A stretch of 64,000 nucleotides of DNA from Onthophagus taurus (lineage: Eukaryota > Arthropoda > Insecta > Coleoptera > Scarabaeidae), in contig NC_091967.1 of the NCBI RefSeq assembly GCF_036711975.1, positions 16,926,001-16,990,000 on the forward strand, in the 5' to 3' direction. The notes under the pieces are model-generated. The model saw nothing but the letters and a program-made list of their open reading frames with translations. It ran no database searches and was not told the DNA's origin. Made by a program: the position numbers and the translations under genes. Of the stretch, positions 53,648 through 64,000 are shown piece after piece (position 1 is the first letter of the stretch; each line of letters opens with the position of its first letter).

Positions 53648-54850
53648 AATCAAAATTATTATATTTCACGATTTTGGCGCACCTGAGAGCAAAAGTACAA
53701 GAGAACAATATTGTTAAGAATAAAATTTGCTACAATTATTGTTCTAAAAGTTTTTTTGTATTATACTCCGATTCCCGAGTGCTACCATTGACAAATAGTA
53801 AAACAACGAAATTCATCAAATTTTCATATTTTCGTATATTTCTCGATATTGACGCATCTGAGAGCAAAAGTACAAGAGAACAATATTGTTAAGAATAAAA
53901 TTTGCTACAATTATTGTTCTAAAAGCTTTTTTGTAATGTACTCCGATTCCCTAGTGGTTCCACTGACAAATAGTAAAACAACGAAACTCATAAAATTTTC
54001 ATATTTTCGTATATTTCACGATATTGACGCATCTGGGAGCAAAAGTACAAAATAGCAATATTGTTGAGAATAAAACAGTAATAAAACAATTATTGTTCTA
54101 AAAGTTTTTTTGTGATATACTCCGATTCCAGAGTGCTACTATTAACAAATAGTAAAACAACGAAATTCATTCAATTTTCATATTTTCGTATATTCTTCGA
54201 TATTGACGCATCTGAAAGCAAAAGTACAAGAGAGCAATATTGTTAAGAATAAAATTTGCTACAATTATTGTTCTAAATGTTTTTTTGTATTATACTCCGA
54301 TTCCCGAGTGCTACCATTGACAAATAGTAAAACAACCAAATTCATCAAGTTTTCATATATTTCTCGATATTGACGCCTCTGAGAGCAAAAGTACAAGAGA
54401 GCAATATTGTTAAGAATAAAATTTGCTACAATTCTTGTTCTAAAAGTTTTTTTGTAATATAGTCCGATTCCCGAGTGTTACCATTGATAAAACAACGAAA
54501 TTCATCAAATTTTCATATTTTCGTATATTTCTCGATATTGACGCATCTGAGAGCAAATGTATAAGAGAGCAATATTATTAAGAATAAAATTTGCTACAAG
54601 TGTTGTTCTAAAAGCTTTTTTGTAATATACTCCGATTCCCTAGTGGTTCCACTGACAAATAGTAAAACAACGAAACTCATAAAATTTTCATATTTTCGTA
54701 TATTTCACGATATTGACGCATCTGGGAGCAAAAGTACAAAATAGCAATATTGTTGAGAATAAAATTTGCTACAATTATTGTTCTAAAAGTTTTTTTGAAA
54801 TATACTCCGATTCCCGAGTGTTATCATTAATAACTTGAAAAAGTAACAAA
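53648..54850. repeat. Satellite array of ~175-bp units, seven copies
   Basis: The word gacgcatctgagagcaaaag (first copy ggcgcacctg) starts at 53676, 53851, 54026, 54205, 54372, 54540 and 54715, spaced 167-179 bp. Units also share tactccgattcccgagtg, aatagtaaaacaacgaaatt cat and tcatattttcgtatatt. ORFs on the + strand in this stretch are repeat artefacts. The unit is unrelated to the satellite at 1.25-2.3 kb. Confidence 0.9.
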
Positions 54851-54889
54851 TTCATCATTGGCGTCAAGAGTTCGCCTATCTCACTTCAA

Positions 54890-54960
54890 TGGTTTCTAGT
54901 TCTAGGTCTAGTGTTAGCTTTAGTGATAGTGGTAGTGTTAGTTCTAGTTTTAGTTTAATT
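54890..54960. repeat. Simple repeat of tctagt/gttagt words
   Basis: About 70 bp of 6-bp imperfect repeats (ctagttctaggtctagtg, ttagtgatagtggtagtg) next to the satellite array. Confidence 0.7.
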
Positions 54961-55153
54961 AACACCGGCCGTTATCAAACAACAATTTCTGTTGAATTCT
55001 GTACCTTATATTTAAACCTACCAATTTTTTACCATTGATTGACTTGCCCATCTCTAGGTTCTTCTACGAACCACACGTAAGTGGTTGCGAGGGACCATAA
55101 TTATATCATCAAGTGATTCTTTATTTTTAAATAAATGCTTTACAATTTAAATT

Positions 55154-57185
55154 TTACTTAAATATTACATTTAAACTAATAATAATATAAAGCCAGGAAT
55201 TTAGACTTAAATTAATACCTCCCGATGTTATTTCTAGAGGAGTAACATTATCAATGTTATTTTCTGGTTCGGTAATAACTGAAGTAATAACTTCTTCGGT
55301 AACTTCTAAAATAACAAAATCAAATTTTTATTGTTTAATAATTTATTAATCTATTTACCTTCTCCGTTGATAGAAAATCTTAATACAGCACTAGGTTTCG
55401 ACCAGCCATATCGATTTCTCGATAACACTTGTATTTCATAAATTACTCTTTCTTTTAGTCCCCTCAAAGTGTACTTTTTCGAATAAACGTGAGAATTACT
55501 TCGATGTTCAGTCGGAATCGTTAAAACAGTCCATTCGTTGGTGGTTTTATGTGATGCAGAGTTTGGTTTAAGTGGTCTAAATCGTAAATTGTACTCGATA
55601 ATTGGCGTATAACTTTCCACTTCCCATATAAACGTATAAGAATCTTTATCATTTTCACTTTCGGCGGTTTTAAAAACAACCGGATTCGGAACTCCTACAA
55701 AACTTTCTGTCACAAGTTGTTTTCCGAAAACATCAAAAAAAATTTAAAGTTAACTTTATAATTTTATAAAAACTATTTAGGTAATAATTAAAAAAATTAC
55801 AATTAATAATAAATTTTGTATTTGTTTATTAGATCTTGGTTATTTTTGTAAGATTTGAAATTTTACTCACCGGAAAGTTGATATTCGATTGTTCGAACAC
55901 CAATTTCGTTGGATACTTTGCAAGTGTAGAAACCAAAATCGCTTTTAATTATTTTTTTAATCAACAATATGTGCTTATTTCCGTCTAAAAATTGTATTAT
56001 CCTTTTATCTGTTCTTTTTAATAGCTTTTCTCCTTTAAACCAAGAAACGGTGGGTTTTGGAACCGCGTTTACTTTGCATTCAAGTTGAACTTTTAAATCT
56101 GGCGCCGAATGAATCCAAGTTTTTGATGTTGAAATTTCCGGTGGATCTTAAAATTTACCATAATAAAAATTTGTTAATTTTAGTTAATTTTTTATTTACA
56201 TAAAACTTTTAATTCGATTTTATCCCTAACAGAATCTCCAACTCCATTCATCGCAATACATTCGTATATCCCAGCAAAATGTCTTTCGCTAACATTAAAT
56301 TTGAGGATATTTCGGTTATTAATTAATTGAAGAGGTTCTCCCTTATTAAAATTAAAAAAATTAAAATGTTTTTTTTGTATTTTTGAAAATATGAAACTCA
56401 CATTGTGAGTCCAAGATACAATAGGAGCTGGAACACCCCCTGTTATGCACCCCATTTCGACCTCATCCCCTAATTTTACTTCCAAGTACCTACTTGGAGG
56501 TTGTGGAAGGATAACTGGAGGTTCTAAAATAATTTTTTTTTAATAAATTTTAGGGTGAAATAATTTTTTCTTACGTAAAACTTCAATAGCGTGAGTTTGC
56601 CTGACAGGAGCCCAAGGTTCACTTCTAATAATTTCGCACGTATATTTTCCGGTGTCATCCGGTTGAATATCGACGACCTGGAGGGATCCATTTCCCCATA
56701 ATTTAAACCTCAAAGGTGGTAAAAAATCTTGTTGGCCACTGTCCGCCCATAAATTATTATCTTTGTACCATTTTACTCGAATTCCTTGCGCACCATCTAA
56801 TAATTTTACGTTAAAATAAATTAAAAAAAAAATTCCAAACTAATTAAATGAAAAATCTAATTATCCAATTAACTTTTATTCTAACAAATGTACTAATTAC
56901 TAAAACCCCTCCTTTTAAACCCACTTCCATTCTTTTCTTTTTGATGATTCATACATGTTTTAGAAAAATGTTTATTGTGATTTTATATTTAGAGGATGTT
57001 AATTAAAAAAAAAATTCTTTACCATTATTTTTCGTATTCAAATAACACGGTAAAAGCACAGCAGAAGTCTTATAAGTTTTCACGGTTGTCGGTACACTAC
57101 TAAAATCTAATTGTTCACAATTAAAATTTTTTAAACCGACGAAAACTACGATAATCGTAAAATAAATATAAATCATCTGAAACAT
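55154..57185 (-). CDS. GPI-anchored adhesion protein with three Ig domains and one FN3 domain
   Basis: Seven minus-strand exons, 57185-57023, 56796-56575, 56523-56402, 56341-56200, 56146-55871, 55706-55359 and 55305-55154, join in frame to 474 aa; introns are phase 1 except the phase-0 one inside Ig2. A signal peptide (MFQMIYIYFTIIVVFVGLKN) precedes Ig1 (LLPCYLN ... DDTGKYTCEI), Ig2 (EMGCITGGVPAPIVSWTHN ... AGIYECIAMN), Ig3 (LECKVNAVPKPTVSWFKGEK ... FGFYTCKVSN) and an FN3 domain (IIEYNLRFRPLKP ... YEIQVLSRNRYGWSKPS). The C-terminus is a short hydrophobic segment, LNSWLYIIISLNVIF, ending FK with no cytoplasmic tail, as in a GPI-attachment signal. This is the layout of the Drosophila klingon/wrapper class of neural and glial adhesion proteins; which one is its orthologue I cannot say. 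It is clearly full length. Confidence 0.88.
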
Positions 57186-58098
57186 TTTTCTTCAATTATT
57201 ATCTACAATATCTACATCCAAACTTCTCAACGTGAAGAATTCGACTGCGGAGAACGATTACGACTGTGACATCAGACTCAAAACTACCACGAGTAATTTA
57301 ATTGACTCTGCCTGAAAGGTCTAATTTCTTGCTTAAAGCATTTTTACCGCACCCACTACAAAATAACGTCAGAAAGAATCATTTCTATTTCCAATTTATT
57401 CAAATCCTTTGATTCATTTTAATTATTTTAATGAAATAATATTTTTTTAGAATGGAATAAAATGAAATCAAAATAATTATTGTATAACGGATGAATTGTA
57501 CGTTTGGTATCGTTTAAAATAAGAAAATAAGTGTTGTATTGTGTGGTAGTTGTAGATAATTGGATAAAAGGTTACAAGAGTTGGTCGTGTTATTTTATTA
57601 ACAGCTAGGGGCTGGATGAGTTTCTCACGGTATTGTAGGATCATGATGGTTGTTTAGAAACTTTAAAATACGGCGATTTTGTAGTACACTGTAAATTTAA
57701 TTGGATCAAATTTGTTATAGATTAATCTTGATAAATTTAGTCAAAATTTATAATATTTTAAAATATTATACTATTAAAATTAAGAACCTAATGCGCAATT
57801 TAAAATTATTTTTTTATCAAAATTTGTTTAAAGTTTTCCCAATATAATCTTTTTTAGATTTAGCCTCTTTATTTTGACTGTTTTATTACGCTATGTTGAT
57901 AATGCACTTGCAATATTGGCGGAAACGTGTTTATCAACAAAAATTTACCAACGGCTCCATGAATCCCCATTGAAGTAATAATGGTGAAACGGTTGTTTAT
58001 AATTTTTATGGACAAGATGACCATGTCTTGGCTCGAATTAGAGAACATACGCATATATTCGTTTGGGGATAAAAGGTCTGGAGACATCCTGGTGTATG
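57186..58098. other. Upstream region of the Ig/FN3 gene
   Basis: AT-rich; probably holds the 5' UTR and promoter of the Ig/FN3 gene close to 57,200-57,350. No other gene seen. Confidence 0.4.
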
Positions 58099-58649
58099 AC
58101 TTAAATCTGTGTTTCTCAACCTGTGGGGCGCGCCCCCCTAGGGGGGCCTCATAATTCTACATGAGGGGCGCCAACACATCAAAATAAAAAAAAAAGATAA
58201 TTACTAATAAAAAATTAAAGTCATTCTGACATTCCAAAAATTTAAGTATATACAGTACACATTTAAACTAATACACTCGTACTACTACCTATGTATTTAA
58301 TTACTATAAATATGATTGTATCAGTAGGTACTGTCAAATACCAAATGAAACTAATAATAGACTTATCAGTACTAAATTAAAAGTAGCTGTAATGATTATA
58401 ATTATTAGTGACTCCCTTGGGCCTGTCTCGCACAGCAAAGTTTTTCAAAAGAAGGTTTTATATTACAAATAGCCACTCTCAGTTCTTTGGTCTATATTTA
58501 GTCGAGTCCTATATTTTGTCTTTAAAGCAGCCACCGCAGAAAATCCGGCTTCACAAAGGTAGGATGTTGAAAATGGCAATAATATACGAAATGCTCTTGT
58601 TTTCAGTGGAGAAAATGCATCATCCACTCCCGCCCAAAATTCAGAGAGA

Positions 58650-59313
58650 TTTATTACTAAATTCTCTCTATTACTAAATTTCGCCGCTTGCAGTAAAGTC
58701 TATGAAGATTTCTTCCTCTGCAGTTGAGAGACCTTCGGGAGTAGTTCGAAATGGATCCCTAACCCACTTGTAAGTTGCTACCAATTTGTCGTCAGCAAGA
58801 AAATACTTTTTAAAATTCTGTGCCAACATGGCTAAATTCATAAACATTCATAAACATTCATGGCTAAATGACTTTCTATTGTTACAAAAACAACTTTCAC
58901 ATACTGTTCTTCTTCCTTTTATGTTTTGACACACTCATTCACATTTGCAAACATTTCTAGTTTTTTTTGTTTTACATTTCTGCTCCACAGCTCCAAATTT
59001 CTACAGAATGCACTAACTTTATCACTGCTATCCAACATATGTGTGTTTGCTCGTTGAAGTTGGATATTTAATTTCTCGAATATGTCGACCAAGTAACTCA
59101 ATTTCATCACAAATAAAGAATCTCGAAACTTTTTTGCTTTCAGGCGGTTTTCCTCTTTTAGAAAAGTGGCAATTTTCTCTTTTAACTCTTAAACACGTTG
59201 TAGAAACTTCCCACGCGATGGCCTCGCAATAAAATAGCAACGTTGAATGTTCTGCTCCCATATATTTGCAAAGTGCATTAAAGATTCTTGATTTTACGGG
59301 TGTCATTTTTATA
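58650..59313 (-). pseudogene. ZBED5-like hAT transposase, 3' part
   Basis: Continues the frame broken by the Tc1 insertion: KSRIFNALCKYMGAEHSTLL followed by FYCEA, then ELKEEN-type sequence and FVMKLSYLVDIFEKLNIQLQ with HMLDSSDKVSAF. These blocks match the ZBED5/SCAND3 group of domesticated and active hAT proteins (LFxTLCKxMGAxHxxLLxHTEVRWLSRGxxLxR). At the WLSRG position a shift breaks the frame, so it is inactive. Confidence 0.8.
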
Positions 59314-59315
59314 TA

Positions 59316-60690
59316 CACTGTTGGAAATAATTCACGAGCACACCCTATATAATCTGAACGCGTGAAGATAAATCTATAATATTTGCGGAGCACAAAGGTT
59401 TACTATAGACGAGTTTATTCAGGGAGTTTCGAGTTATTCCGTCGCGGCATTTTTGACTGAGCCGCTCTTCCAAGTGGAACATTCCGTCGCTATGGAGACC
59501 ATATTCTTATCGTACTCTGTGCGCAATGGATGGGCGATCGCGTTACTTAAGCGAGTTTGAGCGAGGAATATTTGTGGGTATGCACATTGAGGGTGTATCG
59601 TTCTGTGAAATTGCGCGTCGTCTCGAGCGGTCGTTATCGGTAGTACAACGGGCATGGTGAGAATGGTCTGAGGTAGGAAATAGGTACCTTTACCCACGGC
59701 CGGGACGGCCCTGCGCGTCCCCATCACACGAGGATCGCGCTCTTGTGCTTAGCGCTTTAGCGTCGTGTGTGTCCTCCTCAAGGCAACTTGGAGCTGTTTG
59801 GCCACTGGCAGGGAAAGGCGCACTTACTACGTACGGCGGCGTTTGGTAGATAGTGGACTGGCGCGCGCGTCGTGCGATACAGCGGATTCCAGTAACACCC
59901 GAGCACCGCAGCATACGTCACGAGTGGGTCGACGCTAGGCATTAGTAGGTTGCCGAGTAGAGGGACATTTTGTTTTCCGATGAATCAAGATTCGAATTGA
60001 GCACCGGTGATGCGCGAATTTTAGTTCGTCGGAGCCGTGATGATCGTCTACTCGAGCAGTGTGTGCAAGAACGCCCTATCCACCGACAACCGAGCATTAT
60101 GGTATGGGGTGCGATTACATATGGTGGACGTACACGTCTGCTGCGTGTATAGTAGACCATGACGGGTCAATGATACGTAGATGAGGTGCTACGGTCCGTT
60201 GTGCTTCCCTATGTTCGGCGGCTCCCATGTCTGCTATACATGCACGACAACGTACGACAGCACATCGGGCGTGTTGTACAGACCTTTGTGGAAGAGCACC
60301 GTATACGAATACTTCCATGGCTAGCTCGGTTTCCGCATCTGAATCCGATCGAATATGTTTAGGACATGACTGGTCGGAGACTTCTACGTTATTCGGCTTC
60401 CTCGGCTAACGTTGAGGAGCTATGGAGGCGAGTTGAAGTGGCATGGTTGGCCATCCCTCTCGCTTCAATATAGCGACTTATAGACTCCATGCCACGTCGT
60501 GTAGCGATGGTACGCGAAGCTCACGGGGGATACTCTCGCTATTGATGTTTCTCCTCCCAGCAGAGTTGTGTCGTTCTCCATGTGAGAGTAAGTTATGCTA
60601 CTTTAGTACTACTTCCATACCAAATTTTATTGCGCTAGACACACGCGTTCAGATTATACAGGGTGTGCTCGTGAATTATTTCCAACAGTG
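59316..60690 (+). mobile_element. Tc1-like element inserted in the hAT transposase
   Basis: Termini CACTGTTGGAAATAATTCAC followed by GAGCACACCC at 59316 and the exact inverse at 60690, flanked by TA on each side (59314-59315, 60691-60692). Long inverted ends include the word tataatctgaacgcgtg. The element is 1,375 bp, noticeably richer in GC than its surroundings, and splits the hAT reading frame. Confidence 0.92.
59530..60480 (+). pseudogene. Tc1-type transposase, frameshifted
   Basis: In + frames: RYLSEFERGIFVGMHIEGVS with FCEIARRLERS (paired-like HTH), then FSDESRFELSTGDARILVRR and SIMVWGAITYGGRTRL (first catalytic region), MHDNVRQHIGRVVQTFVEEH (second), and FPHLNPIEYV (third). Frame changes and a stop near 59,940 mean no full-length product. 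Confidence 0.82.
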
Positions 60691-60691
60691 T

Positions 60692-61370
60692 AAGTTACTA
60701 CAGTTACAACCGTCGTTAGCACAATGTTGAGACCAGGACTCATTTCTTTGGATACCAGAGCCTTTCTGTGGATCATGCAATAGGTCCAGACACATTGCGG
60801 AGATTTTTGTTTCACAAGTGCTTGTACGCTTTGGAATCTTCCAGACATTGTAGAATCACCATTGGTGCATATTCCAACGCAATTTTTCCACTCTATGTTT
60901 GCCTCATTAATAAAATCAATTAAAATATCAAACAAAGCGAGTGCTGTTGCTTTGAGTTCTATAGGTTTGCAGAAAAGTAGTTCTTCTAGTACCGATATGC
61001 GATCACAAAACCAGACATCGGCAATTAAATGAGCGTTTTCATTGCTATCTGTTGCGTCGTCAAGCTGAATCGAAAACAATTTGTCATAAAACTTTTCGAG
61101 AAGCTGGTGCTGTACATCTTCGGCTATATCAATTCGGCGGGCAACAGTATCATTTGAAAGAGGTATGGATTGTAATTGTTTGGCAAAATTATCACCAAAC
61201 ATAGTTTCTACAATCTCCATCGCAACTGGCAGAATAAGGTCTTCACCAATTAGGTGAGCCTTTTTATATCTGGCTATTTTATATGGTACTTTGTAAGAGG
61301 CAAGTAAAACTTTTTCGTTCACAAACAAAGTTTTTTTGAAGAATGATGTTTCCTCTTCATATGACTAATT
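60692..61370 (-). pseudogene. ZBED5-like hAT transposase, 5' part
   Basis: The minus-strand frame from 61,328 reads YKVPYKIARYKKAHLIGEDL, then VARRIDIAEDVQHQLLEKFY, LQLDDATDSNENAHLIADV-type sequence and the CVGICTNGDSTMSGRFQ block (family 'CVGVCTDGAxAMxGxxxG'). It ends at SPGLNIVL where the Tc1 element is inserted. The expected Asp of 'CTDGA' is Asn here. Confidence 0.85.
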
Positions 61371-61571
61371 TTAATTCAAAGAATTCTCGAGGCTTGTTAA
61401 CGTACTCACTATGAAATGTTTTCAAATGGCGTCTAAGCTTATTATGTTTTATGCTGCCTGCTGCCAAAATTTTTAAACAAATGACGCAAAAGAAAGGTAG
61501 GGGGCGCCATAAAAATTGTTACTGAAAATTGGGGCCCGAATACTAAAACGTTGAGAAACGCCGACTTAAAT

Positions 61572-62494
61572 AGTTTAATGCCTCTAAGGTAGGCTACAAC
61601 ATCGATTTATGCAAATAAAATAGAATACATTATACATGTATGAGGTTGGCTCATCATCTCATCAAGGTAGTTCTGTGAGTTGATTTTAACCCTCTGATCC
61701 ACAAAAATCAGCGGTGTCTTCCTGGCCGAAGTTATTCAGGCCCAAACTATGACTCAAAGTCGCAAGTACAATATGGCAAAGTTAGGTTCCCCAGCTTTTG
61801 TGACACCCTGTAATAACACACACAAAAAATAGTAGCACAAAGATACGTTCTGACACAAAAAATACCCATGATGTTGTTATATCAGACTTTATTATCGAAT
61901 AGAATATTTCTGCTTGCCCAAATGATACAAATATCAATGGTTAGTCAATAACAACGACCAAATTTTTTCTTATAATAATCAAATCAATAACAACGAAGTT
62001 CCTCTCGAAAGTCCAAAAGATGCTTATTATGTTCAGCAGTAACATGGTAATAAAACCAACGAATTTGAAAACATAGAAAAATTCTACGAAGAAGAAAAAT
62101 ATGTAGAAAATGTAATTGAATCGCAGGACAGCCTACAAGAACAACCACATAACGGTATCGAACAAAGTTTACTTACGAGACGACTGATTGTAGCAAATTT
62201 GAAAGATCGAAATTTTTGATAAACAGTGATCTATCTTTAATAAGTAACTATAAGCCAGAATGGTAACTTCGTTTTCTGTTTATAGACTATTACACCGTTT
62301 TAAATTAGAAACAATAATTTTAATATTTTTAGTCGAGTGTTCGTTGCGCCATTTCCACGGTTTCATATTAATCAATTCAACAAAAAAATCAGTCAAACAA
62401 ATTTTGTTTGAATGTAGTGTCAATTTTACCATCTTTTAGTTCTTTTTTTGGCTTCTTTTACTGTTAGCTGAATAAAACATAACTAGAAGAAATA
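61572..62494. other. Intergenic, upstream of the dynein gene
   Basis: No gene recognised; AT-rich except for a short patch near 61,640-61,800. The final 150 nt probably include the dynein leader. Confidence 0.4.
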
Positions 62495-64000
62495 ATGACC
62501 GAGAATACATCGCAAAACGAAGATCAACGATCTAAAGAAGGCGATGTCGCAATGTTGGTCGATGTTAGTAGAAGAGTCGCCGGAATATCGGAGAGTAGAG
62601 ATCGTAGGAAGAGTGGGCTTAATATTGTGACCGCAGCTGAAACTTTAAAAGCAAAACTAGTAAATAATCCAGTTTATTCTTATTTTAGAACTTGATGTTT
62701 TGCGTTAATTTTTAGGCTAAACTTAGAGACGAACGTACAGATCGACAAGGACAAATGACTATGGTACATCGACAAATTCTTGATATGGTTTCATTTTACA
62801 CAGATTCTGAACCGAATGATATTTTTGAAGGCGCCGTAGATTATCAAGAATATTTAGATTATATGGCAGATTTTATAAAAGCAAAAGGTCGATTTGGTTT
62901 TATCGTTTATGTACAGAATGGGCCACCATTTGAAATGGGTCATTAACATGAAATTATTTATAAATTGAGATAATTAATTTAATTTTTGATTGGATAGATA
63001 CTGGTAGATATAATCCTGCTGTGCCCCCTACAGCTGTTACAAAAAGAGTTTATATAACCGATGGAAGTGGGCAACCTTTTAAGGGTAAAGGTGTTATCGT
63101 TTATAAAGTTAATAATGATAAAAAAGTCGAATTAAAAAACGTCGTTGATGTCAGTATACATTATTTCATTCTTTTTATAATAAAAACGTTTATTTTGATT
63201 TTGAATAGGATATTAATTATTTCCCTTTCGATGAAGCTGATTACCCAAATGTAGCAGCTCTCGTTAATAATATAGTCACAGATTTATGCAAACCGAATAT
63301 ATTACAAACGAAAGAATGGGGAGATTTGTATAAAACAGAAGCTGGTTTGGCAATGAAAAAAGATTTTTTGGGCGAATTCAAATCATTCGTTAACTTCTTC
63401 AACAGTAAGAAAATAACTAAAAAAAAAACAATTTTCTCCACATTTCTTCTTATCTTGTTATAGCAACAGCAATCGATTTAGCTGAAGCTGTAAGATTTGC
63501 AATCAACGAGGAATTGCATGAAAACTACTTAAGTAGTCCAGAATTAATAAAACAAACGGCTCTCGACTCGGAAAAGTTGGCTAAAGTTCAAGCTCAGGTT
63601 CGAATTTGGGCAAAACAAATCGAAAGAGTGCTAACACAATTTCAACAACTTCGAAGAGAAAACGAATTTACCGGCCCGCTGGCGGAAATTGAATATTGGC
63701 GGAGACAATTAGCTCGATTTACGAGTATTTTGGAGTTTCTTAATACACAAGAATGTAAAGTTCATCTTCAATGTTTACTTCTGGCGCGTTCCAAACTAAT
63801 GAAGGTAAGTTTTGAGATAACAACAAAGGATATTTGATTAAACATTTTTTTAAGATTTGGAAGAAGCAAGATAACATGGTAACCGATGCAAGAAATGAAT
63901 GTCAAGATAACGTTAGATATTTATACGCATTGGAAAGATATTACGATCCTTTATACAGATTGGATCCATCCAAGATAATTGACCACGTTGGAAGTCTTTT
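62495..64000 (+). CDS. Axonemal dynein heavy chain, N-terminal part (DNAH5/DNAH8-like)
   Basis: Dynein heavy chains are the motors of ciliary outer arms. Visible exons are 62495-62659, 62716-62938, 62998-63149, 63209-63404, 63464-63804 and 63855 to the window end, in frame across all joins (about 413 codons). The reading includes RTDRQGQMTMVHRQILDMVS, VPPTAVTKRVYITDGSGQPF, DFLGEFKSFVNFFN, then TAIDLAEAVRFAINEELHEN, GPLAEIEYWRRQLARFTSIL and TDARNECQDNVRYLYALERY with DPLYRLDP. The last blocks are the conserved dynein tail; the wording 'NVxYLYxLExxxDPLY' is closest to the DNAH5/DNAH8 gamma-type chains of the outer arm. The ATG at 62495 is the first Met after stops, but an upstream exon cannot be excluded. 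The 62938 donor (GTCATT) is weak. The gene continues beyond the window, so motor domain and AAA modules are not seen. Confidence 0.85.

Larger units (their letters stand above)
58107..61563 (-). mobile_element. hAT element with 8-bp target duplication, interrupted by Tc1
   Basis: The ends read inward are CTGTGTTTCTCAAC (58107) and CGGCGTTTCTCAAC (61563), typical hAT termini. They are flanked by the direct repeat ACTTAAAT at 58099-58106 and 61564-61571, the expected 8-bp target duplication. The total is 3,457 bp, of which 1,375 bp is a younger Tc1-like insertion. The interior codes for a ZBED5-like hAT transposase on the minus strand. Confidence 0.9.

Overview
This is an AT-rich, intron-containing nuclear window from an insect. 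The evidence is short insect-style introns, insect-type protein families (a formin of the Frl/FMNL class, enolase, HPD, an Ig/FN3 GPI-anchored adhesion protein, an axonemal dynein), a U6 snRNA gene, and many decayed transposons (LINE, Ty3/Gypsy, piggyBac, Tigger/pogo, hAT, Tc1). A beetle is my best guess for the order, but nothing in the window proves it.

Layout from left to right. The 5' end of a 4-hydroxyphenylpyruvate dioxygenase gene reads leftward (1-309), followed by an array of ~180-bp satellite monomers (1.25-2.3 kb). A complete enolase gene has a mitochondrial-presequence-like leader (3.2-4.8 kb), and a small two-exon gene resembles MPLKIP/TTDN1 (5.55-6.04 kb). LINE debris fills 6.8-10.6 kb. 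A 37-kb formin-like gene of 13 coding exons on the + strand then spans 11.87-49.06 kb. Its large introns carry a Tigger-type element with an internal piggyBac relic, several LINE fragments and a Gypsy relic.

The most notable content is inside the 12.9-kb formin intron 31,937-44,851. At least six small genes, all on the opposite (-) strand, each have a short signal-peptide exon, one short phase-0 intron and a second exon. Three share an N-terminal motif of the form IGxxxIYNASxxxNIxIxNxGxL and a fourth has a diverged version. Products are glycine-rich (PGKG repeats), histidine-rich, or Tyr/Asp-rich. One of them runs into four further exons that begin after nearly identical splice acceptors and stay in one reading frame, which suggests a large modular secreted structural protein made by exon duplication. 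Three of the genes share an upstream motif pair. I read this as an undescribed cluster of secreted structural proteins (cuticle, silk, glue or similar); the function is inference.

To the right of the formin lie a U6 snRNA gene followed by an array of eight further copies of its own 3' end (52.05-52.74 kb), a second satellite (~175-bp units), a 3-Ig + FN3 GPI-anchored gene on the - strand (55.15-57.19 kb), a hAT element with an 8-bp target duplication that is itself interrupted by a Tc1-like element (58.1-61.6 kb), and the 5' end of an outer-arm axonemal dynein heavy chain gene running off the right edge (62.5-64.0 kb).
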